A stretch of DNA of 64,000 bases, from contig NZ_CAAJGK010000063.1 of assembly GCF_900996245.1 (NCBI RefSeq), positions 372,001 through 436,000 on the forward strand. Reading direction: 5' to 3'. The notes beneath the pieces were generated by a model. It saw only the letters and a list, made by a program, of their open reading frames with translations. It had not been told where the DNA came from and searched no databases. A program made the translations under genes and the position numbers. Within the stretch, counting starts at the first letter, position 1; each line of letters begins with the position of its first letter. This document shows positions 1-8,577 of the stretch, one piece after another. Source of the DNA: Paraburkholderia sp. BCC1886 (GTDB lineage: Bacteria > Pseudomonadota > Gammaproteobacteria > Burkholderiales > Burkholderiaceae).

Positions 1-908
1 CGCGCCACCGTCTGCCGCGCATCGTCGCTTTTCGCCGCCAGTTTGTCGCGGTAAAGGCGGATTTCCATGCTCAGCGTGAGCTGGCCTTCGGGCGTGCCGC
101 GGCTTGCGCGGTCGAGCCGGATCAGCTTGCCGTCGGCGACCGCGTCTTCCACCGCGCTATGCGGCAGGAACGCAATGCCGTGACCGGCGAGCGCCATCGC
201 CTTGAGGCCTTCGGCCATATCTGTTTCGTACAGACGATCCAGATACAGACGCTCCGGCGCGTTGGCAAGAATCACCTCGGTCATGCGGCCGAGATACGCG
301 TTCGGCGTGTACGAGAGATAGGGGGCGGGCGTCCCGGCGCTGCCCGGCAACGAGTGACGCGGACGTCCCGCGCGCGCCGGCGCCGAGAATGGGCTGATCG
401 GTTCGGTGCCGAGCGTCAGCATGTCGAAGCGCGCCGGATCGAGCGCGACCGGATGGCTCGGATGGTGATAACCCATCATCAGATCGCAACCGCCTTCCAC
501 CAGCGAGAGCGCCGCGTCGTGCACGTTCAGCGCGCGCAGCCGCGTGTGGATCGGGCCCATCTGCGCTTCGATGCGCTGCAGCCAGCGCGGAAAATACGTC
601 AGCGACAACGTGTGCGGCACGGCGAACTCGATGGTCGCCTGCGGCGTCGCCGTATGCCCGCGCAGCAAGGCGCGCGCCTCGTGAAACTGCGACAGCATCG
701 CCAACGCCTGCTCGTTGAACACCTGGCCGGCCGCCGTGAGCCGTGTCGGATAAACCGAACGATCGATCAATTCCGTGCCCAGCCACCCTTCCAGCGCCTG
801 GATGCGGCGCGAGAACGCCGGCTGCGTGACATGCCGCAGTTCGGCCGAGCGGCTGAAACTACGCGTTTCCGCGAGCGAAACGAAGTCTTCGAGCCATTTC
901 AGTTCCAT
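1..908 (-). CDS. LysR-family transcriptional regulator, HypT/YjiE-like (3' end outside window)
   Basis: Reading leftwards from an ATG at 908, the frame is open to the window edge and gives about 302 residues, so only the extreme C-terminus is missing. The N-terminus (MELKWLEDFVSLAETRSFSR) is a LysR winged helix-turn-helix, with the QPAFSRRI recognition helix at about residues 30-36. The effector domain holds LSYTPNAYLGRM and GHGIAFLPHSAVE, which I recall from the E. coli YjiE/HypT (hypochlorite-responsive) subgroup. It is divergent from purB with a 188-base gap. The family is certain; the stress ligand is inference and the target genes are unknown. Confidence 0.85.
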   Translation of the reverse strand, partial: MELKWLEDFVSLAETRSFSRSAELRHVTQPAFSRRIQALEGWLGTELIDRSVYPTRLTAAGQVFNEQALAMLSQFHEARALLRGHTATPQATIEFAVPHTLSLTYFPRWLQRIEAQMGPIHTRLRALNVHDAALSLVEGGCDLMMGYHHPSHPVALDPARFDMLTLGTEPISPFSAPARAGRPRHSLPGSAGTPAPYLSYTPNAYLGRMTEVILANAPERLYLDRLYETDMAEGLKAMALAGHGIAFLPHSAVEDAVADGKLIRLDRASRGTPEGQLTLSMEIRLYRDKLAAKSDDARQTVA

Positions 909-1096
909 GCGGAGCCTGCTTGCCAGCGGAAGGGAGGAAGTCAGCATTCTAGCGGCGCGAGCGCGAGCGGGAAGACCCGGCGGCCAGCCCGTGAAGCCGC
1001 GACGCCGGGCCGCACGCCGCACAGTGGTAAAATTCGCGGCTCCCTCCGTTCCCGATCCGCTCTTGTCGAGCGCTCACTCCGAATTCGCCCCCGATC

Positions 1097-2485
1097 ATGT
1101 CCGACACCCGCCCCGACACCCTGTTCGCGCTGAACGCGCTCTCCCCGCTCGACGGCCGCTACGCGTCGAAAACCGAAGCCCTGCGCGACTGGCTCTCGGA
1201 AGCCGCATTCATGCGCAATCGCGTGAAGGTCGAAATCCACTGGTTGATCGCGCTGTCGCACGCCGGTTTCGCCGAAGTGCCGCGCTTCTCGGACGCGGCC
1301 GAACAGTTCCTGCTGCAACTGGCCGAGCGCTTCACCGCGCACGACGCCGCCCGCATCAAGGAAATCGAGCGCGTGACGAATCACGACGTGAAAGCGGTCG
1401 AGTACTGGCTGAAGGAATCGGTGAAGGGTCAGGAAGAACTGGAACGTGCAAGCGAATTCATTCACTTCGCCTGCACCTCGGAAGACATCAACAACACGTC
1501 GCACGGTCTGATGCTGGCCGGCGCACGCGAACACGTCATTTTGCCGGCGCTGCGCTCGGTGCATCAACGCCTCGTCGCGCTGGCTCACGCGCAAGCCGCT
1601 CAGCCGATGCTGTCGCGCACGCACGGCCAGCCGGCCAGCCCGACCACGCTCGGCAAGGAAATCGCCAACGTCGCCGCTCGCCTCTCGCGCGCGATCGAGC
1701 GTATTGCCGCGGTCGAACTGCTCGGCAAAATGAACGGCGCGGTCGGCAACTTCAACGCGCATCTGTCCGCGTATCCGGAGTTCGACTGGGAAGCGTTCTC
1801 GCGCGACGTGGTCGAACAGCGTCTGAACCTCACGTTCAATCCGTACACCATCCAGATCGAACCGCACGATTACATGGCCGAACTGTTCGACGCCGTGTCG
1901 CGCGCCAACACGATCCTGCTCGATCTCGACCGCGACGTGTGGGGCTATATTTCGGTCGGCTATTTCAAGCAACGCACGAAGGCCGGCGAAATCGGTTCGT
2001 CGACGATGCCGCACAAGGTCAATCCGATCGACTTCGAAAACTCCGAAGGCAATCTGGGCCTCGCCAACGCGACGCTGCGCCATCTCGCCGACAAGCTGCC
2101 CATCTCGCGCTGGCAGCGCGACCTGACCGACTCCACCGTGCTGCGCAACATGGGCGTCGCGTTCGGCTACTCGCTGCTCGCGTACGACTCGCTGATCCGC
2201 GGTCTGGACAAGCTCGAAGTAAATGCGCAACGTCTGAACGAAGACCTCGACAACTGCTGGGAAGTGCTGGCCGAGCCGGTGCAAACGGTGATGCGTCGTT
2301 ACGGTATCGAAAATCCGTACGAGCAGTTGAAGGAATTGACCCGCGGCAAGGGCATTACGCGCGAGGCGCTGCAAACTTTCGTCAGCGGATTGAACATTCC
2401 GCAAGACGCGAAGGACCGTTTGCTGGCCATGACGCCGGGTTCGTATATCGGCAAGGCCATTGAGTTGGCGAAGCGCATCGCCTGA
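1097..2485 (+). CDS. purB: adenylosuccinate lyase
   Basis: This 462-residue fumarase/aspartase-superfamily lyase releases fumarate twice in purine synthesis: from SAICAR to AICAR and from adenylosuccinate to AMP. The superfamily signature GSSTMPHKVNPIDFEN lies at about residues 300-315, and HFACTSEDINNTSHGLM near residue 125 is the PurB active-site segment. Length matches the enterobacterial long-form PurB. It is monocistronic: a LysR gene diverges upstream and a bidirectional terminator follows at once. A TAAAAT hexamer at 1028-1033 is a possible -10 element. Confidence 0.97.
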   Translation: MSDTRPDTLFALNALSPLDGRYASKTEALRDWLSEAAFMRNRVKVEIHWLIALSHAGFAEVPRFSDAAEQFLLQLAERFTAHDAARIKEIERVTNHDVKAVEYWLKESVKGQEELERASEFIHFACTSEDINNTSHGLMLAGAREHVILPALRSVHQRLVALAHAQAAQPMLSRTHGQPASPTTLGKEIANVAARLSRAIERIAAVELLGKMNGAVGNFNAHLSAYPEFDWEAFSRDVVEQRLNLTFNPYTIQIEPHDYMAELFDAVSRANTILLDLDRDVWGYISVGYFKQRTKAGEIGSSTMPHKVNPIDFENSEGNLGLANATLRHLADKLPISRWQRDLTDSTVLRNMGVAFGYSLLAYDSLIRGLDKLEVNAQRLNEDLDNCWEVLAEPVQTVMRRYGIENPYEQLKELTRGKGITREALQTFVSGLNIPQDAKDRLLAMTPGSYIGKAIELAKRIA

Positions 2486-2508
2486 TTTTTTCCACGGCGT
2501 TGCTGCAT

Positions 2509-2538
2509 GAAAAAACCGCTCCGAGGAGCGGTTTTTTT
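2509..2538. terminator. bidirectional rho-independent terminator between purB and gntK
   Basis: Perfect 8-bp stem AACCGCTC/GAGCGGTT with a CGAG loop, seven T on the right and a run of A on the left, so it can serve purB rightwards and gntK leftwards. Confidence 0.9.
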
Positions 2539-2567
2539 CTTGCCGACGCTAGCTTGCCAACCCAGCG

Positions 2568-3062
2568 TTAGCGCGTCTTCAACTGCGCCAACACCTCGTC
2601 GACGATCGCTTCCGGAGACAGCTCGATGCTGACCGTGATCGCTTCGTCGGCGCCCGGCTCTTCCAGCGTATCGAGCTGGCTTTGCAGCAGCGACGGATCG
2701 AAGAAATGCCCGGTACGCGTTTTGAGCCGCTCTTCGAGCACTTCACGCGAGCCTTTCAGATACACGAACACTACGTCCTTGTCGCCGTCGCGAAGAATGT
2801 CGCGATACTTGCGCTTCAACGACGAGCACGTGAACACCGCCGTCTCGCCCGCCTTCTGCTTGCCTTCGATCGCCGCGCGGATGGTCTTCAGCCACGGCTC
2901 GCGGTCCTCGTCGGTGAGCGGAATGCCCTTGTGCATTTTCTCCTTGTTGGCGGCGCTGTGAAACGCGTCGCCGTCGGTGAACGCGCACTGCAGGCGCTCG
3001 GCCAGCATTTCGCCGATTCTCGTTTTGCCGGCGCCCGACACGCCCATTGCGATCAAAATCAT
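2568..3062 (-). CDS. gntK: gluconokinase
   Basis: This 164-residue P-loop kinase phosphorylates gluconate to 6-phosphogluconate, the entry substrate of the Entner-Doudoroff enzymes encoded next door. The Walker A motif GVSGAGKT is at residues 7-14, followed by the GDAFHSAANKEKM substrate region and the CSSLKRKYRD segment typical of the GntK family. It starts 10 bases after the gntT stop and was probably cotranscribed with it. Confidence 0.95.
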   Translation of the reverse strand: MILIAMGVSGAGKTRIGEMLAERLQCAFTDGDAFHSAANKEKMHKGIPLTDEDREPWLKTIRAAIEGKQKAGETAVFTCSSLKRKYRDILRDGDKDVVFVYLKGSREVLEERLKTRTGHFFDPSLLQSQLDTLEEPGADEAITVSIELSPEAIVDEVLAQLKTR

Positions 3063-3072
3063 CTGAAACTCC

Positions 3073-4482
3073 TTACACGACCGCCGCGAGTGCGAAGGTC
3101 AAACCCAAACCCATCAGCGAGATGATGGTTTCCAGCAGCGACCATGTCTTGAAGGTCTGCCCCACCGTCATCCCGAAGTATTCCTTGATCAGCCAGAAGC
3201 CGCCATCGTTCACGTGCGAAAAGATCAGCGAGCCCGAGCCGGTGGCGAGCACCAGCAGTTCCGGCTGAACCTGGATGGCGCCCGCTGCCGCGATGGGCGC
3301 GACGATACCGCAAGCGGTCGTCATGGCGACCGTGGCCGAACCCGTCGCGAGGCGAATCAGCGCCGCGACGAGCCACCCGAATAATAGCGGCGACAGGTGC
3401 GCCGACGTCGCCGCGTTGACAATTTCCTTCGAAATGCCGCTGTCCATCAGCACGCGCCCGAAGCCGCCGCCCGCGCCGACGATCAGCGTGATGCCCGCGA
3501 TCGGCGCCAGACATTCGCCGCAGAACTTCTGGATCTGCTCGCGATTGAAGCCACGCTTCGCGCCGAAGGTCCAGAAACTGACCAGCACCGCGATCAGCAG
3601 CGCGACGTCCGAATTGCCGACGAAGCGCAGCAGGTCGTTGCCGAGCGTTTTCGGCGGCAGGACGAGATCGGCCCAACTGCCGAGCAGCATCAGGATGACC
3701 GGCAGCAGAATCGTGAACAGCGTAATGCCGAAACTGGGCATCTCGCGCTTCGGCGTGACTTGCTGCGGCGCACTACCGACGCCGTCCGCCGCGTTCGCCG
3801 TATTCGCGCCACCCGAGCCGAGGAATTGCGAAGCCAGCGCATTGTCTTTGGGCAGCTTGATATAACGGCTGATCAGCAGCGCGAACAGCGGTCCGGCGAC
3901 GATAGCCGTCGGGATGCCGACGATCAACCCATACGCGATGGTCTTGCCGATATCCGCGTGATACTGCTGCACCGCGAGCATCGCGGCCGGATGCGGCGGA
4001 ATCAGACCGTGCACAACCGATAGCCCCGCCACCATCGGCAATCCCACCAGCAGCAGCGACTTGTTGGTGCGCTTCGCGACGTTGAACGCGATCGGTATCA
4101 GCAGCACGAAGCCGACTTCGAAGAACACCGGCAGGCCGACGATGATCGCCACGACCATCATCGCCCAGTGAATATGCTTCTCGCCGAACCGGTCGATCAG
4201 CGTCGTCGCAATACGCTCCGCGCCGCCCGACTCGGCCATCATCTTGCCGAGCATCGTGCCGAGGCCCACCACGATCGCAATATGCCCGAGCGTGTTGCCA
4301 TTGCCGGTTTCGAACGATTTGACGATGGTGCCGATCGGCATGCCCGAGACCAGCCCGAGCAGCAACGACACGATGATCAGCACGAGGAACGGATAGACCT
4401 TGTAGCGCGTAATCAACAGGATCAAGAGAGCGATGGCGATCGCCGCGTAGACCAGCAGCATGCTGCCGTGGACAGCTTCCAT
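3073..4482 (-). CDS. gntT: gluconate:H+ symporter, GntP family
   Basis: This is a 469-residue inner-membrane protein with about a dozen hydrophobic segments from residue 8 to the C-terminus and a polar loop near residues 215-245. Segments such as GLPVFFEVGFVLLIPIA and GLIPPHPAAMLAVQ are characteristic of the GntP gluconate permeases. A GAGGAG Shine-Dalgarno precedes the ATG. It is first in a two-gene gntT-gntK unit, so uptake and phosphorylation are coupled. The exact substrate within GntP (gluconate or a related sugar acid) is inferred from gntK, edd and eda. Confidence 0.93.
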   Translation of the reverse strand: MEAVHGSMLLVYAAIAIALLILLITRYKVYPFLVLIIVSLLLGLVSGMPIGTIVKSFETGNGNTLGHIAIVVGLGTMLGKMMAESGGAERIATTLIDRFGEKHIHWAMMVVAIIVGLPVFFEVGFVLLIPIAFNVAKRTNKSLLLVGLPMVAGLSVVHGLIPPHPAAMLAVQQYHADIGKTIAYGLIVGIPTAIVAGPLFALLISRYIKLPKDNALASQFLGSGGANTANAADGVGSAPQQVTPKREMPSFGITLFTILLPVILMLLGSWADLVLPPKTLGNDLLRFVGNSDVALLIAVLVSFWTFGAKRGFNREQIQKFCGECLAPIAGITLIVGAGGGFGRVLMDSGISKEIVNAATSAHLSPLLFGWLVAALIRLATGSATVAMTTACGIVAPIAAAGAIQVQPELLVLATGSGSLIFSHVNDGGFWLIKEYFGMTVGQTFKTWSLLETIISLMGLGLTFALAAVV

Positions 4483-4648
4483 GAAAGCGCCTCCTCAACG
4501 TTTTTGGGTTTATTCATTCCGGGCGCACAGCCGCGCTGGCGCCGTGGCCGGTCGCGCCTTCCACCAGCGTCGGCGGATCCCGCTTATGAAGCGGTCGCTG
4601 GATTTTACTTGTTGTCAGGTTTCGAAGGCGCGCCAGCGGCTATGTCGT

Positions 4649-4701
4649 AAAAAAATCCCCGTCGCGACAGCGGATAAACGCTGCATCGACAGGGATTTAT
4701 T
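4649..4701 (-). terminator. terminator downstream of eda
   Basis: Imperfect inverted repeat with arms AATCCCCGTCG and CGACAGGGATT around a 20-base loop region; read leftwards it ends in a seven-T run. It separates the edd-eda unit from gntT-gntK. Confidence 0.7.
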
Positions 4702-4746
4702 CAGAACGGACCGGCGGCCTGCGCGCCAGATCGGTCAGTGCGCGAA

Positions 4747-5388
4747 TTAGTGCGCGGGCGCGGCCAGCGTGCTCGCGGCGCGCGCGAGCCGCGTCACTTC
4801 GTCCCAATTCTCCGCAGCGAGCGCGGCTTTCGGCGTGAGCCACGAGCCGCCCACGCAGACCACGTTCGGCAGCGACAGGAAATGGGTCGCCGTTTCCGCC
4901 GTGATGCCGCCGGTCGGGCAAAACTTCAGGTTCGGGAACGGGCCGTGGAACGCCTGCAACATCGGCACGCCGCCTGCTTGCTGCGCCGGGAAGAACTTCA
5001 CGATTTCATAGCCGAGTTCGAGCGCGGCGATGATGTCGCTCGGCGTCATCACGCCCGGCAGCAGCGGCAAACCGGCGTCCTGCGCGGCCTTGTGCATGTC
5101 TTTCGTCAGACCGGGCGACACGCCGAACTGCGCGCCCGCTTTTTTCGCCTGTGCGCAGTGCTCGGGCTTCGTGATCGTGCCGACACCGACCACGATGTCT
5201 TCGGCCAGTTGGCTCGCGCGTTCGATCGCTTCGAGGCCGGCCGCCGTGCGCAGCGTGATTTCGAGTACCTTGACGCCGCCCGCGTGCAACGCGCGCGACA
5301 CGTGTTCGCCCTGCTCGACCGAGTCGAACGCCAGCACCGGAATCACCGGACCGAGGCGGACGATATCGCTTACTGTTTTAGCCGTCAT
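4747..5388 (-). CDS. eda: 2-dehydro-3-deoxy-6-phosphogluconate (KDPG) aldolase
   Basis: This 213-residue class I aldolase splits KDPG to pyruvate and glyceraldehyde-3-phosphate, the last Entner-Doudoroff step. Conserved residues are visible: Glu43 in LEITLRT, VGTITKP at about residue 69, and the Schiff-base Lys131 in EIVKFFPAQ. An AAGGAG ribosome site precedes the ATG. It lies 69 bases after edd on the same strand, and a terminator follows, so edd-eda form one unit. A second aldolase of this fold, dgoA, occurs at 48.5 kb and works on the galactose epimer. Confidence 0.96.
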   Translation of the reverse strand: MTAKTVSDIVRLGPVIPVLAFDSVEQGEHVSRALHAGGVKVLEITLRTAAGLEAIERASQLAEDIVVGVGTITKPEHCAQAKKAGAQFGVSPGLTKDMHKAAQDAGLPLLPGVMTPSDIIAALELGYEIVKFFPAQQAGGVPMLQAFHGPFPNLKFCPTGGITAETATHFLSLPNVVCVGGSWLTPKAALAAENWDEVTRLARAASTLAAPAH

Positions 5389-5457
5389 TGTCAGACTCCT
5401 TGTTTCTGCAGCGCTTGCGCTGTGAGTGATCCTGCTTGCGTGGCTTGCGAGGCTTCT

Positions 5458-7335
5458 TTAACCTGCGTGGCCCGGCGCGTGGACTGCCGCCTGCGTGCGG
5501 GATTCGCCGACCATCGGTCCGAACACCGATGCGCCTTCTTCCGCCGGCGCCGCAGCCGCGCGAAACACGCCGAACAGTTCGCGGCCGAAGCCGACTTCGT
5601 TATCCGCCTGATGCAGCGGCAACGCGTTCGGTCGCGCCGCCCATTCGCCTGCATCGATATCGATGTCGAGCACGCCGGCATCCGCATCGATAATCAGCTT
5701 GTCGCCCGTGCGCACCTTGCCGATCGGACCATGCAGCAAGGCCTCCGGCGAAAGATGGATCACTGCGGGCACCTTGCCCGATGCACCGGACATGCGACCG
5801 TCCGTCACCAGCGCGACATGAAAACCCTGATCCTGCAAGACGCCCAGCAGCGGCGTCAAACGATGCAGCTCGGGCATTCCGTTGGCCCGCGCGCCCTGGA
5901 AGCGCACTACGGCGATGAAGTCGCGCTTCAGCGCGCCATTGTCGAACGCTTCCTGCACGGCTTCCTGCGAATCGAACACGATGGCCGGCGCCTCGACCTT
6001 GCGATGCTGCGCCGCCACCGCCGAAATCTTGATGACACCGCGCCCCAGCTTGCCTTGCATCAGACGCAGACCGCCGTCAGGCTGGAACGGTTCGTCGATC
6101 GCGCGCAAGACGGCCGTGTCTTCGCTTTTCGGCGCGCCCGGCACCCATTGCAGCTTGCCGTCGAGCAGCTTCGGCTCTTCGGTGTAGTGATGCAGACCGC
6201 GGCCCGCCACCGTGTTCACGTCTTCATGAAGCAACCCGCCTTCCAGCAGATTGCGTACCAGAAACGCGACGCCGCCGGCCGCGTGGAAGTGGTTCACGTC
6301 GGCCTTGCCGTTCGGATAGATCTTCGCGAGCAGCGGCACCGATTGCGACAGCGTATCGAAATCGTCCCAGTCGATCACGATGCCGGCCGCGCGCGCGATC
6401 GCCACCAGATGCAGCGTGTGATTGGTCGAGCCGCCGGTCGCGAGCAACGCGACAATGCCGTTGACGATGGCTTTCTCGTCGACCACATGGCCGATCGGCA
6501 TGTAATTGCCGCGCTCCACGGTCAGATCGAGCACGCGTCGCGCAGCCTGCGCGGTGAGCGCATCGCGCAACGGCGTATGCGGATGCACGAAAGCCGAACT
6601 CGGCAGATGCAGGCCCATCACTTCCATCAGCATCTGATTGCTGTTGGCCGTGCCGTAAAACGTGCAGGTGCCGTGGCTGTGATACGCGGCGGCTTCTGCT
6701 TCGAGCAGCGCGTCGCGGCCGCATTGACCGGTGGCGAACGCCTGGCGGGTCTTGGCTTTGTCGTCGTTGGACAGACCGCTGCCCATCGGGCCGGCCGGCA
6801 CGAAGATGGTCGGCAGATGACCGAATTGCAGCGCGCCGATCAACAGGCCCGGCACGATCTTGTCGCAAATGCCGAGGCAAAGCGCCGCGTCGAACATGTT
6901 GTGCGTGAGTGCGACGGCCGTGCTCATCGCGATGACTTCGCGCGAGAACAGCGACAGCTCCATGCCCGCGTTGCCTTGCGTGACGCCGTCGCACATGGCC
7001 GGCACGCCGCCCGCGAATTGCGCGACGCCGCCGTTTTCACGCGCGGCTTCCTTGATGATGTCCGGGTAGTTTTTGTACGGCGCGTGCGCGGACAACATCT
7101 CGTTGTACGACGACACGATGCCGATGTTCGGCTCGCGAATCGCCTTGATGGCGAGCTTGTCGCGGCCTTCTAGCCCTGCAAAACCGTGGGCCAGATTGGC
7201 GCAGGACAGCGCGCCGCGTGCCGGAAACTTGCCTTGCGCCTGCTCGATGCGCGACAGATAGGCCTCACGCGTAGGCCGGCTGCGTTCGACGACGCGCTGC
7301 GTGACTTTCAACAATTGCGAATGCGGGGAAACCAT
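5458..7335 (-). CDS. edd: 6-phosphogluconate dehydratase
   Basis: This 625-residue IlvD/Edd-family iron-sulfur dehydratase converts 6-phosphogluconate to KDPG. Cysteine-bearing family segments are present (ICDKIVPGLLIGA, GQCGRDALLEAE, GTCTFYGTANSN), as is the ATGGSTNHTLH motif. Length agrees with Edd and is longer than DHAD (IlvD). AAGGAG sits 6 bases before the ATG. The promoter region carries a HexR-like operator at 7434-7448. Confidence 0.96.
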   Translation of the reverse strand: MVSPHSQLLKVTQRVVERSRPTREAYLSRIEQAQGKFPARGALSCANLAHGFAGLEGRDKLAIKAIREPNIGIVSSYNEMLSAHAPYKNYPDIIKEAARENGGVAQFAGGVPAMCDGVTQGNAGMELSLFSREVIAMSTAVALTHNMFDAALCLGICDKIVPGLLIGALQFGHLPTIFVPAGPMGSGLSNDDKAKTRQAFATGQCGRDALLEAEAAAYHSHGTCTFYGTANSNQMLMEVMGLHLPSSAFVHPHTPLRDALTAQAARRVLDLTVERGNYMPIGHVVDEKAIVNGIVALLATGGSTNHTLHLVAIARAAGIVIDWDDFDTLSQSVPLLAKIYPNGKADVNHFHAAGGVAFLVRNLLEGGLLHEDVNTVAGRGLHHYTEEPKLLDGKLQWVPGAPKSEDTAVLRAIDEPFQPDGGLRLMQGKLGRGVIKISAVAAQHRKVEAPAIVFDSQEAVQEAFDNGALKRDFIAVVRFQGARANGMPELHRLTPLLGVLQDQGFHVALVTDGRMSGASGKVPAVIHLSPEALLHGPIGKVRTGDKLIIDADAGVLDIDIDAGEWAARPNALPLHQADNEVGFGRELFGVFRAAAAPAEEGASVFGPMVGESRTQAAVHAPGHAG

Positions 7336-7433
7336 CGGAGCTCCTTCGTCGCCGGTTTAGACGCTTTTGACTGAACGCTAGCGCTGTGCCGGCGGGTATC
7401 GCGGGATGTCGCGCTGATTGAAGCCGCCATCTT

Positions 7434-7448
7434 AGTAGAAAAACTACA
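7434..7448. promoter_or_regulatory. HexR-like operator upstream of edd
   Basis: Palindrome AGTAGAAAAACTACA, about 100 bases before edd. It fits the TGTAR-W5-YTACA style HexR box known from other proteobacteria and is nearly the reverse complement of a second box at 7567-7581 beside hexR. Binding is inferred. Confidence 0.65.
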
Positions 7449-7566
7449 TGGTCGCAACGTCGGACGGTGGTGCGGTGCGGCAATGACATCACGGCCGATA
7501 AGGCTTACTGCATATGGCTTACAGCAATTCACCGATGTAACCAGGGATAACACCTAGCGTGGCTTA

Positions 7567-7581
7567 TGTAGTTTTTGTACC
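7567..7581. promoter_or_regulatory. HexR-like operator upstream of hexR
   Basis: TGTAGTTTTTGTACC, about 55 bases before the chosen hexR start, matches the reverse complement of the edd-proximal box (TGTAGTTTTTCTACT) at 12 of 15 positions. It suggests autoregulation and shared control of the divergent pair. Confidence 0.55.
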
Positions 7582-7636
7582 TTCTCTTCCGATCGGATAT
7601 AGTCCGTGCATTCCTCAGCATAGTGCGAGTTTTCCG

Positions 7637-8482
7637 ATGATGCTGTCCCAAGTCGAAGCCATGCGCGAACAGTTGCGGCCGTCCGAGCGCAAGCTGGCCG
7701 ATTACGTGATCGAGGCGCCGCGCGAAGTGCTCGATCTGTCGATGACCGAAGTCGCCGCGCGCGCCGGCGTGAGCCAGCCGACTATCGCGCGGTTCTGTCA
7801 TGCGTTGGGGTTCTCCGGCTTTCGCGAGTTCAAGATCCGGCTCGCACAAGGTATCGCTGCGGAAGTGCCCGCGGTCTACCGCGACGTGCGTCCCGACGAA
7901 CCGACGCCGGGTGTCGCCGCCAAGGTGCTCGACCGCACCATCGGCGCGCTGATCCAGGTGCGCAACAACCTCTCGTCGGATAGCGTGGCGGCCGCCATTG
8001 CGCTGCTTTCGCAGGCGCGACGCGTCGAATTTTATGGCGCTGGCGGCTCGGGTATCGCCGCGCAGGACGTCCAGCACAAGTTCTTCCGGCTCGGCATGCC
8101 GAGCGTCGCGTACTCGGACCCGCACACGTTTTTGATGTCGGCCGCGTTGCTCGGGGCGGGCGACGTGGTGGTCGCGATTTCGAACACCGGCCGCACCCGC
8201 GATATTCTCGACGCGGTCAAAGCCGCGCTCGCGGCGGGCGCGAAGGTGATTGCGATCACGCACGGAAACTCGCCGCTCGCGCGCCTTGCATCGGTCGGCC
8301 TGTTCGCCAACGTCGATGAAGACACCGACATTTTTTCGCCGATGACCTCGCGCATTTCGCACCTCGCGATCGGCGATATTCTCGCGGTCGGTGTTGCGTT
8401 GAGTCGCGGACCGGAGCTGGTGGAGAAACTCGCGCAGACCAAAGAGGTGATTCATCGCCGGCGCGTGGATGCGCGCGGGTGA
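7637..8482 (+). CDS. hexR: RpiR-family regulator HexR of Entner-Doudoroff genes
   Basis: The product has 281 residues: an N-terminal RpiR helix-turn-helix (MTEVAARAGVSQPTIARFCH, about residues 36-55) and a C-terminal SIS sugar-phosphate isomerase fold (FYGAGGSGIAAQD and AISNTGRTRDILD) that senses KDPG in known HexR proteins. The frame is open from 7559, but the first 26 codons overlap the operator and look non-coding, so the start is put at the paired ATGs 7637/7640. Divergence from edd-eda with two matching palindromes in between supports the name. Confidence 0.88.
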   Translation: MMLSQVEAMREQLRPSERKLADYVIEAPREVLDLSMTEVAARAGVSQPTIARFCHALGFSGFREFKIRLAQGIAAEVPAVYRDVRPDEPTPGVAAKVLDRTIGALIQVRNNLSSDSVAAAIALLSQARRVEFYGAGGSGIAAQDVQHKFFRLGMPSVAYSDPHTFLMSAALLGAGDVVVAISNTGRTRDILDAVKAALAAGAKVIAITHGNSPLARLASVGLFANVDEDTDIFSPMTSRISHLAIGDILAVGVALSRGPELVEKLAQTKEVIHRRRVDARG

Positions 8483-8509
8483 TGTCGCGATGATTGGCGC
8501 GCTGACGTA

Positions 8510-8534
8510 AAAAGGGCTCCCCGAAGGGAGCCCT
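8510..8534 (-). terminator. terminator of the adhesin gene (possibly shared with hexR)
   Basis: Stem GGGCTCCC/GGGAGCCC with a CGAA loop at 8514-8533; read leftwards it runs into five T. There is no T-run on the hexR side. Confidence 0.8.
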
Positions 8535-8577
8535 GAAGAGTGAGCGGATTACCGCATAACTCGCTTACGTCAGACGC

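Noticed and set aside
4738..7173. 811-codon frame opposite edd and eda
   Set aside because: Arg/His-rich shadow of strongly coding genes on the other strand; no domain.
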